This document shows positions 30,096 through 44,245 of a stretch of DNA of 64,000 nucleotides, piece by piece. A model generated the notes under the pieces. That model saw only the letters and a list, made by a program, of their open reading frames with translations, was not told where the DNA came from and made no database searches. Source of the DNA: Paraescarpia echinospica. Taxonomy: Eukaryota; Annelida; Polychaeta; Sabellida; Siboglinidae. How positions within the stretch are numbered: position 1 is the stretch's first letter; the number at the start of each line of letters is the position of its first letter. The stretch covers positions 11,353,406 through 11,417,405 of the forward strand of contig CM034536.1 of NCBI GenBank assembly GCA_020002185.1, in the 5' to 3' direction. The translations under genes were made by a program, and so were the position numbers.

Positions 30096-31265
30096 TTATA
30101 ACATAGCATAGACATGTCACATTACCAAAGCCTAGGGGAAAGAACAAACTAAAAACAAGCAAGGCTACACAGTATTTTCAAAACTAGATTATTCATAAGC
30201 TGTGTCATTAAATCTCGCGTTCTCAACTTAACTTTCTTAGCCTATTTTAATGCACTGTCTGATCTCGCACTGATTTAAATGACACAATCTGGCCATAGAG
30301 CTATTTACACAGTGCAGATAGGACGCACGGTTTTTTACATAGGCGTCTTTATGTTTGTTTGGATATTTGTATTGAGCCGGTATATTTTATTAATATTTCA
30401 TTCAAAACAATTTTCCTAACTTTTTGATGGAATAGGGGTATAAGATTTAATACATAAATATCTTACGGAATAATTATATTAGTATTTTTGTGTTAACATT
30501 GCTAAACATCATTATTGCAATAACGACTTCATCATTTACATAATGGCTGGCTAATGAATCCATATATATTTCTTATCTTTTTTAATAACCTAGTAGTATG
30601 TATAATCTGCTTAGAACCCGTTCTGCTCACAGTATAGATACATTTTGTTCCAAAACTGCATGATATTAGGGTATGGACCGCAATTTCTTTACATAATATT
30701 ACGCCATGCAATAACTCAATAATTGTTAGACTTCCTTTTGATATGTGTGCACTCCGCTGCTATAGTAGTCTCGGTCAGTGTGTAGCTTTTTGGTTGGAAA
30801 TATATTTTGCTACATTAAATAAACAGTATTTTTTTCATGAAGATAATATATTGCTGTAACATAATTCCATCTGTGGCATTTTTTATCCCTGTATCTTGGC
30901 CGCCATCTTGACATTTAAAATGGCTGCCGAAATCTATATACGCATATATATATTGTATATGGTCTTACAAAGTATGTAGACGAATGATCTTGTAGTCTAC
31001 ATGTACTTATTTGGGAACGAAGAATTAGATCATTACAAAAAATAAACACTTGGTGGCCGCCACCTTAGATTTCAAGATGGCTGCTAAACCAGCTCCGGGC
31101 TTTTTACTCCTATCTCCTGTTGGATTCCTCACAGAAAGTTGATTGTGGTGGCTAGACCAACACAGTTGGGGATATAGAAGTAGATTATAATAAAATTAAT
31201 TTTCTTCATTGCATTGATATTAATTGTAATTACAATAATTTGACGTAATACATGCCACATAACAC

Positions 31266-31753
31266 ATGTACAACTGGGCTCGAATGTACATGCGACAAGT
31301 CATGGCACTACTGACCTTCCATCTTTCTGTGACACAGCCGCAGCTGTTCTTATATTTGGCATCCCTGGAAAATCTACCAATTGTTTGCCCACAACAGACG
31401 CGACTACGTCCAGAATATTTTCGATTTCACTGCAAACACCTACGCAGTGGATAAAAATATACCTAGAATTATGGAGAAGGCAGCTTTCTGGAAAGATTGC
31501 TGTTACCAAGACTGCAATTCCATTCACCAGCAGTGGTGTCAACGAAGCGCAGCTAGAGCACGAAAAAAGATCTTCAATGGAGACGGAGGACTGCGTGTCA
31601 TCACCAACACATCTGCTACCATTATCAAGTATTGTCTCACAGCGCCATTTCTCTGAAACCTTTCCAAGGAGACACGACATGTTTGACATATCACACACAG
31701 ACGCCCAAGTACATCACCACCACTCTACAACGAGAGTATTGAGTCAGGAATAG
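31266..31753. other. Unassigned open frames, copy 1
   Basis: Overlapping frames on plus (31385-31753, 122 codons) and minus (31300-31698, 132 codons) with higher GC than the surroundings. I recognise no domain. The identical frames in copy 2 are not independent support because the copies look allelic. Confidence 0.3.
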
Positions 31754-32089
31754 GCTAAAGTAAACCGTTCTCGTGGGAGTCACCCAGTTATAGTAATGAC
31801 AAGTGCTGGTGTATAAAAAAGTAGCAATAATCAGTCAACAGGTTAAGTCAAAGCAAGGCCTATAACATGACATCATACATGATAATGGACGACTGGTTAT
31901 TCATCCAAAGAGGTACACATAAAATATGTATTCCTGTTTGTTATTCACTCAGTATGGCAAATATAACAATTTTGTAATGTACATACAGGTGAATACGTCT
32001 GCAAATAATAATGTTTAATATACATTGTAGCACCCTGTAAGTTGTGAGTGTAAACTTAATTTTTTATTAAATCAAGTGCATTATTGATA

Positions 32090-35005
32090 GTATGCGGCAA
32101 GGCGTATCTGAGGCTTTGTTTCGCAAATTCGTGTTGTACCCTGATTGTGTGTATATTATATTGCCCACGTGTGTTGAAATTGTGAATGCTATTGTTTTGA
32201 TGAAGCGTTAAATTTTGAAGGTAAACAGGAATTTTGTTACGTACGAATTTATAATATAGTTTTAGTTATTGTGATTTCAATATGCGTTCTACTTTTAATA
32301 ATTTAAGACTTTTAAACTGTAGTTCAGTGTGAGCATTATATTGCTTACAGTAATAATTCGGACAAGTTTCTTTTGGAGTTTCTGAATTCAGTCAGATTTG
32401 TAACCCCAAGCGATAACGCCGCAGTTTAAGTGTGGCAATATCAGTGTATTGTACAATATAATCTTTATATTAAGAGGTAATAACTGTTTTCGTCTGCTCA
32501 ATACACCTAACGTCCTTGAAATCCTATTTGAAATTTTATCAATGTGATCTTCTAGTTAAACTGTTCATTAAAAGTTATTCCAAGAAAATTAAATTATGCC
32601 ACTCTAGTAATAATAGTGTTATCTATGATTAATAATGGGGAAGTCACATTTTTTCTTCTGGCTGTTTTGAAAAGCATGTACTTAGTTTTGCTTAAGTTCA
32701 GAGATAATTTGTTAAGTTTTAGTCATTCACACATTTTTCCCAGTTCTCTATTTATAGCAACGTCTACGTTTCCATTTTGTTCATATGTTGAAAATGAGTC
32801 AAGAGTACCTGGCAGGGTGGTATCATCAGCATACGTTATAAAGTTAGAGGGCCTAAAATCGAGCCTTGAGGTACGCCAGTTGAAATATTATGCATTTATG
32901 ATTTCACATCCTCTATTTCAACATACTGTTTTTTATATTTTAAGTAATTTCTAATTAAACTTAATGCTACTCCTTTTACGCCATAATAGTCTAATTTGTT
33001 TAGTAATATCTTATGATCCAGGGTATCAGAAGCTTTTGAAAGATCCAGGTAAATATTTATAGGAATTTCATTTCTATCCATATTTGTTATTATCCTATCA
33101 GTTAATTAAAGAGCAGCAAATTCAGTGCTATGTTCCGTTCTAAATCCATATTGGTTTTCGAACAAGGTATTTTGCCTTTTGAGAAAGGAATCTAGCTGGT
33201 TGTAAATTATCTTTTCAACTACTTTTGATATAGCTGGTAATAATGATATTGGTCTATAATTGCTGAATTGGGTATTGTCACCCTTTTACAGATTGAAATT
33301 ACTTTAGCGATTTTAAGTTTATCAGGGAAAATACCTGTAGCTAATATTTGATTTGTAATTAATGTTAATGATTTTATCACCGCTGGTTTAACTAATTTTA
33401 GTAATCGTGACGAAATACCGTCATACCCACAACTTGTTTTTGTTGCATATTAGCTATTGTTTTATATATAGTTTTTTCGTGAATACTTTCAAAATTAAGT
33501 GAGTTACTATACTGCTCATTCAGATAATATATGTAATTTCTATTAATAGGATTGCTGATTTGTTTGGTCAAATTTGAGCCAAAAAATATTGGTAAAAAAA
33601 TGTATTAAATGTGTTTGCAATGATCGTTTTGTTTGTTATAATTTCGTCATTATATATACACGATTTAGGGAAAGTTTTCTTTTCTCGTGTTCTGGACAGA
33701 ATATCGCTTATAGTTTACCAAGTTTATAAAATGTTATGTTTGTATTTATTAAAAGAAGATTCACAACGCAGTTGTTTGGCTGTTCGTATACTTTTTTAAG
33801 TATGCTATTATACGTTATCAGGTTAGTCCGAATTGCAACATTTTCAGGTGAATCAGGCAGGGTCATTGTGAGTTTCTTATATAATTTGTCTCTGTAATGT
33901 ATTGATTTTAGCAGGCCGAATCCATGTTGAATTTTTTTGCTTGTATTTTTTGAACTTAACTATTTTATATGGCATGTGCTTGTTTTTTGTGCATTTGATT
34001 AATTCATGTAAAATGTTATAGTTTATGTTTGGATTAGCAAAAGGCGATTGATCAAGTTTATTATAAACATCTGATGAGATGATTTCATTGATGAATTTGG
34101 AAATTGCTTCTTGATTTTGTATGTTAATTTTAATATATTTAGGTGGTGGTTCTTTGTGGGGAACTTTGTTTAGAAAGGTAAAATATGGTTGATGGTCCGA
34201 TAATTGTTTCGTTAAAATACTGATTTTGGTGTTATTGCTGGATCGGTTAATTTACAAAACAATTTATCTATTAGTGTTCCATTATTATTTGAAAATCTTG
34301 TAGGGAGTGTAATATGGGGGTAAAAGCTATAAGATATTAATAAATCAAAAAAATCACCAAAAACATATCTTTCGTTAATTTTAAGAAGATTTATATTGAA
34401 ATCACCAGAAATAATGATGTCGGATTTTTATTTGTCAAAGGATGAGATAATTGGTGTGAATTCGCTAAACAACTTTGTTTTATAATTTGGTAAATATTTC
34501 CAATTATAATATATTTTAAGAGTCCACCTCCACTTATGTTGATACATTGTCCTTCCCTATGTTGAAACTGATTTAGACACAAAATAACTTTGAAATTGTA
34601 TTTGTTGCTTAAGTAAATGAGTAGTCCGCCTATAGTGCTTCATGTTTTGCCTTGTGTGATGCAATGATATCCCTCGATTTGTAGGTGTGATAGATCATCA
34701 TTATCTGAAAGCCAGCTTTCCTGAAAGCACATTACGCTAAATTAAAATTTATTCTGGTTAAGTTATTCTAAGAAGGCTTCAATTTCGCTGAATTTTGCAT
34801 TAATATATTATATGTTTGAGATAAGTATTCTAAACCGTTCGTTATTTGTTTCTGCTAGTAGTTTAAAATTGTCACGATCATAATATGTCGAATGACGTAT
34901 TGGTTGAAAATCTTCATCAGCAGCCTCATTTAGCTGTAGTACAGTAAATAGAGAATTCACATTAATACCTACTTGAAACCAAGGAAATGAATCGTTAGCT
35001 AGCAT
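32090..35005 (-). mobile_element. Decayed LINE, copy 1 (endonuclease and RT remnants)
   Basis: Read on minus from about 35005. Endonuclease-like pieces come first, then RT pieces: an IYLDLSKASDTLDHKILL motif (about 33005-33075) and a YADD-like TATGCTGATGAT at about 32824-32835. Many stops and frame changes. Same element as 38440-41352. Confidence 0.75.
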
Positions 35006-35486
35006 TCTTTAAATGAGTAATTATGTTTGAAACATATAGCATAACAACCGACTGTCCACTGTAAACCAAAAGCCTTGTTTTACCATAGTCATACGAAGTT
35101 AGTATACTCAATGTTGTGTAGCATGTCACCATATCTGTCACCATGCAAGAAATACATGTTTGTGCAACAATAATTATAAACAAAAAAGAAATGTATAGAA
35201 AAAGATTATGAACTGTACGTGTCGTGACCGGACGTATCCGGACCGGTCTTCCCATTGGTATGACATAATGACAATAGTAATCATAATAAAATTAGCAAGA
35301 CGAAAAAAACAATGCGACCAGCTAATTGGAATTTGCATTATGTCTGCGATAACTAATTAATTGAATTTAAATGGAATCCACTGCAAGTAATTATATCACA
35401 TTATAAATTATGTTAACACGCAGGTATGTGTGAAAAAGTAAACAATGTGTGGAAACCAGTAATATAATGATACAAAGTATGTAAAT

Positions 35487-36486
35487 NNNNNNNNNNNNNN
35501 NNNNNNNNNNNNNNNNNNNNNNNNNNNNNNNNNNNNNNNNNNNNNNNNNNNNNNNNNNNNNNNNNNNNNNNNNNNNNNNNNNNNNNNNNNNNNNNNNNNN
35601 NNNNNNNNNNNNNNNNNNNNNNNNNNNNNNNNNNNNNNNNNNNNNNNNNNNNNNNNNNNNNNNNNNNNNNNNNNNNNNNNNNNNNNNNNNNNNNNNNNNN
35701 NNNNNNNNNNNNNNNNNNNNNNNNNNNNNNNNNNNNNNNNNNNNNNNNNNNNNNNNNNNNNNNNNNNNNNNNNNNNNNNNNNNNNNNNNNNNNNNNNNNN
35801 NNNNNNNNNNNNNNNNNNNNNNNNNNNNNNNNNNNNNNNNNNNNNNNNNNNNNNNNNNNNNNNNNNNNNNNNNNNNNNNNNNNNNNNNNNNNNNNNNNNN
35901 NNNNNNNNNNNNNNNNNNNNNNNNNNNNNNNNNNNNNNNNNNNNNNNNNNNNNNNNNNNNNNNNNNNNNNNNNNNNNNNNNNNNNNNNNNNNNNNNNNNN
36001 NNNNNNNNNNNNNNNNNNNNNNNNNNNNNNNNNNNNNNNNNNNNNNNNNNNNNNNNNNNNNNNNNNNNNNNNNNNNNNNNNNNNNNNNNNNNNNNNNNNN
36101 NNNNNNNNNNNNNNNNNNNNNNNNNNNNNNNNNNNNNNNNNNNNNNNNNNNNNNNNNNNNNNNNNNNNNNNNNNNNNNNNNNNNNNNNNNNNNNNNNNNN
36201 NNNNNNNNNNNNNNNNNNNNNNNNNNNNNNNNNNNNNNNNNNNNNNNNNNNNNNNNNNNNNNNNNNNNNNNNNNNNNNNNNNNNNNNNNNNNNNNNNNNN
36301 NNNNNNNNNNNNNNNNNNNNNNNNNNNNNNNNNNNNNNNNNNNNNNNNNNNNNNNNNNNNNNNNNNNNNNNNNNNNNNNNNNNNNNNNNNNNNNNNNNNN
36401 NNNNNNNNNNNNNNNNNNNNNNNNNNNNNNNNNNNNNNNNNNNNNNNNNNNNNNNNNNNNNNNNNNNNNNNNNNNNNNNNNNNNNN
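35487..36486. other. Assembly gap, exactly 1,000 Ns
   Basis: A run of 1,000 N, a conventional unknown-size gap. It is flanked by the two copies of the 5.3-kb block. Confidence 0.99.
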
Positions 36487-39400
36487 AAAACAAGCAAGGC
36501 TACACAGTATTTTCAAAACTAGATTATTCGTGTCAGATCATAAGCTGTGTCATTAAATCTCGCGTTCTCAACTTAACTTTCTTAGCCTATTTTAATGCAC
36601 TGTCTGATCTCGCACTGATTTAAATGACACAATCTGGCCATAGAGCTATTTACACAGTGCAGATAGGACGCACGGTTTTTTACATAGGCGTCTTTATGTT
36701 TGTTTGGATATTTGTATTGAGCCGGTATATTTTATTAATATTTCATTCAAAACAATTTTCCTAACTTTTTGATGGAATAGGGGTATAAGATTTAATACAT
36801 AAATATCTTACGGAATAATTATATTAGTCTTTTTGTGTTAAAATTGCTAAACATCATTATTGCAATAACGACTTCATCATTTACATAATGGCTGGCTAAT
36901 GAATCCATATATATTTCTTATCTTTTTTAATAAACTAGTAGTATGTATAATCTGCTTAGAACCCGTTCTGCTCACAGTATAGATACATTTTGTTCCAAAA
37001 CTGCATGATATTAGGGTATGGACCGCAATTTCTTTACATAATATTACGCCATGCAATAACTCAATAATTGTTAGACTTCCTTTTGATATGTGTGCACTCC
37101 GCTGTTATAGTAGTCTCGGCCAGTGTGTAGCTTTTTGGTTGGAAATATATTTTGCTACATTAAATAAACAGTATTTTTTTCATGAAAATAATATATTGCT
37201 GTAACATAATTCCATCTGTGGCATTTTTTATCCCTGTATCTTGGCCGCCATCTTGACATTTAAAATGGCTGCCAAAATCTATATACGCATATATATATTG
37301 TATATGGTCTTACAAAGTATGTAGACGAATGATCTTGTAGTCTACATGTACTTATTTGGGAACGAAGAATTAGATCATTACAAAAAATAAACACTTGGTG
37401 GCCGCCACCTTAGATTTCAAGATGGCTGCTAAACCAGCTCCGGGCTTTTTACTCCTATCTCCTGTTGGATTCCTCACAGAAAGTTGATTGTGGTGGCTAG
37501 ACCAACACAGTTGGGGATATATAAGTAGATTATAATAAAATTAATTTTCTTCATTGCATTGATATTAATTGTAATTACAATAATTTGATGTAATACATGC
37601 CACATAACACATGTACAACTGGGCTCGAATGTACATGCGACAAGTCATGGCACTACTGACCTTCCATCTTTCTGTGACACAGCCGCAGCTGTTCTTATAT
37701 TTGGCATCCCTGGAAAATCTACCAATTGTTTGCCCACAACAGACGCGACTACGTCCAGAATATTTTCGATTTCACTGCAAACACCTACGCAGTGGATAAA
37801 AATATACCTAGAATTATGGAGAAGGCAGCTTTCTGGAAAGATTGCTGTTACCAAGACTGCAATTCCATTCACCAGCAGTGGTGTCAACGAAGCGCAGCTA
37901 GAGCACGAAAAAAGATCTTCAATGGAGACGGAGGACTGCGTGTCATCACCAACACATCTGCTACCATTATCAAGTATTGCCTCACAGCGCCATTTCTCTG
38001 AAACCTTTCCAAGGAGACACGACATGTTTGACATATCACACACAGACGCCCAAGTACATCACCACCACTCTACAACGAGAGTATTGAGTCAGGAATAGGC
38101 TAAAGTAAACCGTTCTCGTGGGAGTCACCCAGTTATAGTAATGACAAGTGCTGGTGTATAAAAAAAGTAGCAATAATCAGTCAACAGGTTAAGTCAAAGC
38201 AAGGCCTATAACATGACATCATACATGATAATGGACGACTGGTTATTCATCCAAAGAGGTACACATAAAATATGTATTCCTGTTTGTTATTCACTCAGTA
38301 TGGCAAATATAACAATTTTGTAATGTACATACAGGTGAATACGTCTGCAAATAATAATGTTTAATATACATTGTAGCACCCTGTAAGTTGTGAGTGTAAA
38401 CTTAATTTTTTATTAAATCAAGTGCATTATTGATAGTATGCGGCAAGGCGTATCTGAGGCTTTGTTTCGCAAATTCGTGTTGTACCCTGATTGTGTGTAT
38501 ATTATATTGCCCACGTGTGTTGAAATTGTGAATGCTATTGTTTTGATGAAGCGTTAAATTTTAAAGGTAAACAGGAATTTTGTTACGTACGAATTTATAA
38601 TATAGTTTTAGTTATTGTGATTTCAATATGCGTTCTACTTTTAATAATTTAAGACTTTTAAACTGTAGTTCAGTGTGAGCATTATATTGCTTACAGTAAT
38701 AATTCGGACAAGTTTCTTTTGGAGTTTCTGAATTCAGTCAGATTTGTAACCCCAAGCGATAACGCCGCAGTTTAAGTGTGGCAATATCAGTGTATTGTAC
38801 AATATAATCTTTATATTAAGAGGTAATAACTGTTTTCGTCTGCTCAATACACCTAACGTCCTTGAAATCCTATTTGAAATTTTATCAATGTGATCTTCTA
38901 GTTAAACTGTTCATTAAAAGTTATTCCAAGAAAATTAAATTATGCCACTCTAGTAATAATAGTGTTATCTATGATTAATAATGGGGAAGTCACATTTTTT
39001 CTTCTGGCTGTTTTGAAAAGCATGTACTTAGTTTTGCTTAAGTTCAGAGATAATTTGTTAAGTTTTAGTCATTCACAAATTTTTCCCAGTTCTCTATTTA
39101 TAGCAACGTCTACGTTTCAATTTTGTTAATATGTTGAAAATGAGTCAATAGTACCTGGCAGGGTGGTATCATCAGCATACGTTATAAAGTTAGAGGGCCT
39201 AAAATCGAGCCTTGAGGTACGTCAGTTGAAATATTATGCATTTATGATTTCACATCCTCTATTTCAACATACTGTTTTTTATATTTTAAGTAATTTGTAA
39301 TTAAACTTAATGCTACTCCTTTTACGCCATAATAGTATAATTTGTTTAGTAATATCTTATGATCCAGGGTATCAGAAGCTTTTGAAAGATCCAGGTAAAT

Positions 39401-41833
39401 ATTTATAGGAATTTCATTTCTATCCATATTTGTTATTATCCTATCAGTTGATTCAAGAGCAGCAAATTCAGTGCTATGTTCCGTTCTAAATCCATATTGG
39501 TTTTCGAACAAGGTATTTTGCCTTTTGAGAAAGGAATCTAGCTGGTTGTAAATTATCTTTTCAACTACTTTTGATATAGCTGGTAATAATGATATTGGTC
39601 TATAATTGCTGAATTGGGTATTGTCACCCTTTTACAGATTGAAATTACTTTAGCGATTTTAAGTTTATCAGGGAAAATACCTGTAGCTAATATTTGATTT
39701 GTAATTAATGTTAATGATTTTATTACCGCTGGTTTAACTAATTTTAGTAATCGTGACGAAATACCGTCATACCCACAACTTGTTTTTGTTGCATATTAGC
39801 TATTGTTTTATATATAGTTTCTTCGTGAATACTTTCAAAATTAAGTGAGTTACTATACTGCTCATTCAGATAATATATGTAATTTCTATTAATAGGATTG
39901 CTGATTTGTTTGGTCAAATTTGAGCCCAAAAATATTGGTAAAAAAATGTATTAAATGTGTTTGCAATGATCGTTTTGTTTGTTATAATTTCGTCATTATA
40001 TATACACGATTTAGGGAAAGTTTTCTTTTCTCGTGTTCTGGACAGAATATCGCTTATAGTTTACCAAGTTTATAAAATGTTATGTTTGTATTTATTAAAA
40101 GAAGATTCACAACGCAGTTGTTTGGCTGTTCGTATACTTTTTTTAAGTATGCTATTATACGTTATCAGGTTAGTCCGAATTGCAACATTTTCAGGTGAAT
40201 CAGGCAGGGTCATTGTGAGTTTCTTATATAATTTGTCTCTGTATAGTATTGATTTTAGCAGGCCGAATCCATGTTGAATTTTTGTGCTTGTATTTTTTGA
40301 ACTTAACTATTTTATATGGCACGTGCTTGTTTTTTGCGCATTTGATTAATTAATGTAAAATGTTATAGTTTATGTTTGGATTAGCAAATGGCGATTGATC
40401 AAGTTTATTATAAACATCTGATGAGATGATTTCATTGATGAATTTGGAAATTGCTTCTTGATTTTGTATGTTAATTTTAATATATTTAGGTGGTGGTTCT
40501 TTGTGGGGAACTTTGTTTAGAAAGGTAAAATATGGTTGATGGTCCGATAATTGTTTCGTTAAAATACTGATTTTGGTGTTATTGCTGGATCGGTTAATTT
40601 ACAAAACAATTTATCTATTAGTGTTCCATTATTATTTGAAAATCTTGTAGGGAGTGTAATATGGGGGTAAAAGCTATAAGATATTAATAAATCAAAAAAA
40701 TCACCAAAAACATATCTTTCGTTAATTTTAAGAAGATTTATATTGAAATCACCAGAAATAATGATGTCGGATTTTGATTTGTCAAAGGATGAGATAATTG
40801 GTGTGAATTCGCTAAACAACTTTGTTTTATAATTTGGTAAATATTTCCAATTATAATATATTTTAAGAGTCCACCTCCACTTATGTTGATACATTGTCCT
40901 TCCCTATGTTGAAACTGATTTAGACACAAAATAACTTTGAAATTGTATTTGTTGCTTAAGTAAATGAGTAGTCCGCCTTTAGTGCTTCATGTTTTGCCTT
41001 GTGTGATGCAATGATATCCCTCGATTTGTAGGTGTGATAGATCATCATTATCTGAAAGCCAGCTTTCCTGAAAGCACATTACGCTAAATTAAAATTTATT
41101 CTGGTTAAGTTATTCTAAGAAGGCTTCAATTTCGCTGAATTTTGCATTAATATATTATATGTTTGAGATAAGTATTCTAAACCGTTCGTTATTTGTTTCT
41201 GCTAGTAGTTTAAAATTGTCACGATCATAATATGTCGAATGACGTATTGGTTGAAAATCTTCATCAGCAGCCTCATTTAGCTGTAGTACAGTAAATAGAG
41301 AATTCACATTAATACCTCCTTGAAACCAAGGAAATGAATCGTTAGCTAGCATTCTTTAAATGAGTAATTATGTTTGAAACATATAGCATAACAACCGACT
41401 GTCCACTGTAAACCAAAAGCCTTGTTTTACCATAGTCATACGAAGTTAGTATACTCAATGTTGTGTAGCATGTCACCATATCTGTCACCATGCAAGAAAT
41501 ACACGTTTGTGCAACAATAATTATAAACAAAAAAGAAATGTATAGAAAAAGATTATGAACTGTACGTGTCGTGACCGGACGTATCCGGACCGGTCTTCCC
41601 ATTGGTATGACATAATGACAATAGTAATCATAATAAAATTAGCAAGACGAAAAAAACAATGCGACCAGCTAATTGGAATTTGCATTATGTCTGCGATAAC
41701 TAATTAATTGAATTTAAATGGAATCCACTGCAAGTAATTATATCACATTATAAATTATGTTAACACGCAGGTATGTGTGAAAAAGTAAACAATGTGTGGA
41801 AACCAGTAATATAATGATACAAAGTATGTAAAT
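36487..41833. repeat. Copy 2 of the 5.3-kb block, starts at the N gap
   Basis: See 30152-35486. Sequence continues uniquely after 41833. Confidence 0.9.
38440..41352 (-). mobile_element. Decayed LINE, copy 2
   Basis: On minus: QESWLSDNDDLSHLQIEGYH-like endonuclease text (about 41035-41100), ISGDFNINLLK (about 40730-40765), NQYGFRTEHST (about 39475-39505), LDLSKASDTLDHKILLNKL (about 39345-39400) and a YADD-like motif (about 39170-39181). The order fits an APE-endonuclease LINE; clade not assigned. Confidence 0.78.
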
Positions 41834-42185
41834 AAGTATGCATAATTCATGTCATACCGAGATGCAAATTGCATTATTCAATACATTTGTGGAAATAAGT
41901 ATTGATTAATCGAAGGAAAGACACACATTATAATTAATTTGCATTATAAGGAAAGCAACGAGAACATAAACCGCAAAAAAATTGCAAGACGCGAGCTATA
42001 TCATAAAGTAATTATAAAAAAGCAAATGTTGCGTCAGTAGTTGGGGATATATAGAGAAACAAAATCGCAGACAATATATATCGCCTTGCATCTAGCAAGA
42101 GAAACAAAAATCGCAACTAATCTATATCATTATAATATACTTGAGAATAACAATGACGATGATATTACTTAACTAAGTAAGAGAG
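41834..42185. other. AT-rich spacer
   Basis: No gene recognised between the duplicated block and the LINE ORF1 fragment. Confidence 0.5.
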
Positions 42186-42189
42186 TATG

Positions 42190-42952
42190 TACACTTGCTA
42201 ATTAACGAAGTACGCTGTCCAGGTCTTTGATAACACTGATCTCTTTAATTACACCCAGCACCCTCGTCTTGTAGGCCAGTCCTACTCTGTTCGATGTTAA
42301 ATCTTCGTTTATAAAGATGGACTTGTCTTTATCGCTGTCGACGTTTCAGCTGTGTGCGAGCTTTATAAATATCATCCCGGACCGCCTCGCTACGGATGCG
42401 CACAATGATTGCGCGCTTCCTCAGGTTTCCGCTCTTGTCCTTCTTTGGGCCCAGGCCGTGACTACGCTCCAGATGGGCTGACGTCAGTTTCATCCCCATC
42501 TTCTCGTTGATCATTTGCAGCACGAGTTCATTCGTACTTTCTCCATCCATCTCTGGAAGGCCCTGGAAGCGGAGGTTGGGACGGTGAGTGTACTGCTCTC
42601 GCTTGTCCGCCTCCGCCTCCGCCTCCGCCTCCGCCTCCGCCTCCAGAACGTCCACCCTTTCCTCTAGGACACTAGTCTGTTGAGTTTTGCACTGCAGCAG
42701 TTCCTTCATGTTTGTCATCTGGTGTCCCATGACGGCAGCCATTGTTTTGATCAGGAGTGGCGTCATTTGCTCCATCACTTCGATGACTGTTTCGGGCTTA
42801 GCGGCACTTGACGACTTGCCACGAGTCCGGTCGCCCTTTGTCGGCCTTGCACTCCCCCGTGATAACTTCAATTGTTCACTTTCAGCCGTGAAGAATTGTT
42901 GCACTATGTTGGATATTGTGTCCGACATGGCGGAAGAGGTGGGACAAAACAA
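42190..42952 (-). mobile_element. LINE ORF1-like gene, frameshifted near its end
   Basis: From ATG at 42952 (or 42928) on minus. A Gln/Glu-rich coiled-coil region with a hexanucleotide-encoded Glu-Ala run (about 42609-42644) is followed by REQYTHRPNLRFQGLPE, LERSHGLGPKKD and RAIIVRIRSEAVRDDIYKAR. This is the pattern of coiled-coil/RRM ORF1 proteins of L1/Tx1-type LINEs. The main frame stops at 42329. Another frame continues sensibly (INEDLTSNRVGLAYKTR) to a stop near 42206, so one indel lies near 42335. No ORF2 follows. Confidence 0.75.
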
Positions 42953-43786
42953 GCAGAGCGTGACGTCTGGCGTGCGCCCAGTGAAGCGTGACCGTATAAC
43001 TCGGCGTGGCCGACAATGCGGTATTTTCAGGGATCGGTTAAATATTACTTATTTTTTAACGCCTATGCCGCACCGCACAAAATCCAAGGGCAGCCACCTT
43101 TCAATATATTGTTTCACTAACACAATGTCCCTCAGTTCCAATTGCCATACCTTCTGACACCGTCACACCAATAGACAAAAACGGCACCGCTACGTAGACC
43201 AATCACCCGACCATGCTACCGGAGAAGTCAAAAGGATAACTGGCTCAGAGTGAAACACCACAGAGTGATCAGGCACAGAGAGCTCATGGCAAGCGATATC
43301 TATTCACAGATTGCATGGCAACAGTACATACTCGCATGTATGCCTGTGGTGAAGACTTGTATGTTGAGGACACTACTCTCGCCATCGAAACAAACAGGTT
43401 CTTTTCCTGTATGAATACCAAAGATCGCATAACCCTGTACCTAGTTGAGAAGGTGTATGCGGTCGCAGCCACACGGAATGATGTTATGTCAAATGTGCCA
43501 GAGTACCACACTACGACAAAAGTGAGCACCCAGGAAGAAACACACACACACTGATGGTTCCATATGCTCCAGAAGCTTTAAAATAAGGAATTTATGCTAA
43601 AAAAGTTATTTTTTTCACATAGGACACTGATTGCTGGGTTCTCCTTCTGCAAAGGTTGCCTCTCTTGGAGCCTAATACACGGATTATCAATGGTATAGAG
43701 ATAAGACGAAAACAGACACAAACAGAAACAAGTCAGGGTTTTACTTAGAGCTCTTGCCGGATATCCTACGTAGAAGTCACATAACA
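42953..43786. other. No recognised gene
   Basis: Short open frames on both strands at about 43284-43554 without recognisable domain. Confidence 0.45.
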
Positions 43787-44245
43787 TTCTTTATAATCGC
43801 CTTCCAGTTGGGGCGGTCAACGGCCAGCCTCTATGCCGCCTCAAGCGTATGGCACAGGCCATCCAAATCCTGCTTGACAGTCGATCCATCGACGGCGAGG
43901 GCGCCCACGGGGCCGTTTCCGGGTGGAATTGGTACAATAGAGCGGCAGGGTAGTTTGATGCCATACGTTGCAGGTGGCCAAACCATCGAAGGCGTCGCTG
44001 GGTACTGAGTATTGATCCATGCTGCGGACCATAGCATTCCATTATTCACGTGTTATTGCTGATGTAGTAGAACCACTTTATGTTCTTGATGCGTCAGAGG
44101 CTCTTCGTGGCGAAAGGATAGATTTTCTTGGCCTGTTGAACGGTCAGTTGCCAGGTCTCGGAGGTATGTAAGAGGATGGAAATAACGAGAACATTGAACA
44201 TCTTTAGTAGCTTGTAACCCTGCGAAATGGAACGTCTGCACCACA
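43787..44245 (-). mobile_element. LINE 3' coding remnant (C-terminal end)
   Basis: On minus, in several frames: LLKMFNVLVISILLHTSETW (about 44145-44205), RRLRWFGHLQRM (about 43970-44010) and KRPRGRPRRRWIDC (about 43880-43925). These are typical of the C-terminus of LINE reverse transcriptases. Frameshifted and dead. Its upstream part is at 45105-45245. Confidence 0.75.

Larger units (their letters stand above)
30152..35486. repeat. Copy 1 of a 5.3-kb near-identical block, ends at the N gap
   Basis: Matches 36487-41833 with sparse single-base changes and a 10-bp indel near 30190/36530. It ends exactly where the Ns begin, and copy 2 begins exactly where they end. Overlapping contig ends (two alleles) explain this best. 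Confidence 0.9.

Noticed and set aside
35391..36516. Open frames across the N gap
   Set aside because: They consist of unknown bases.
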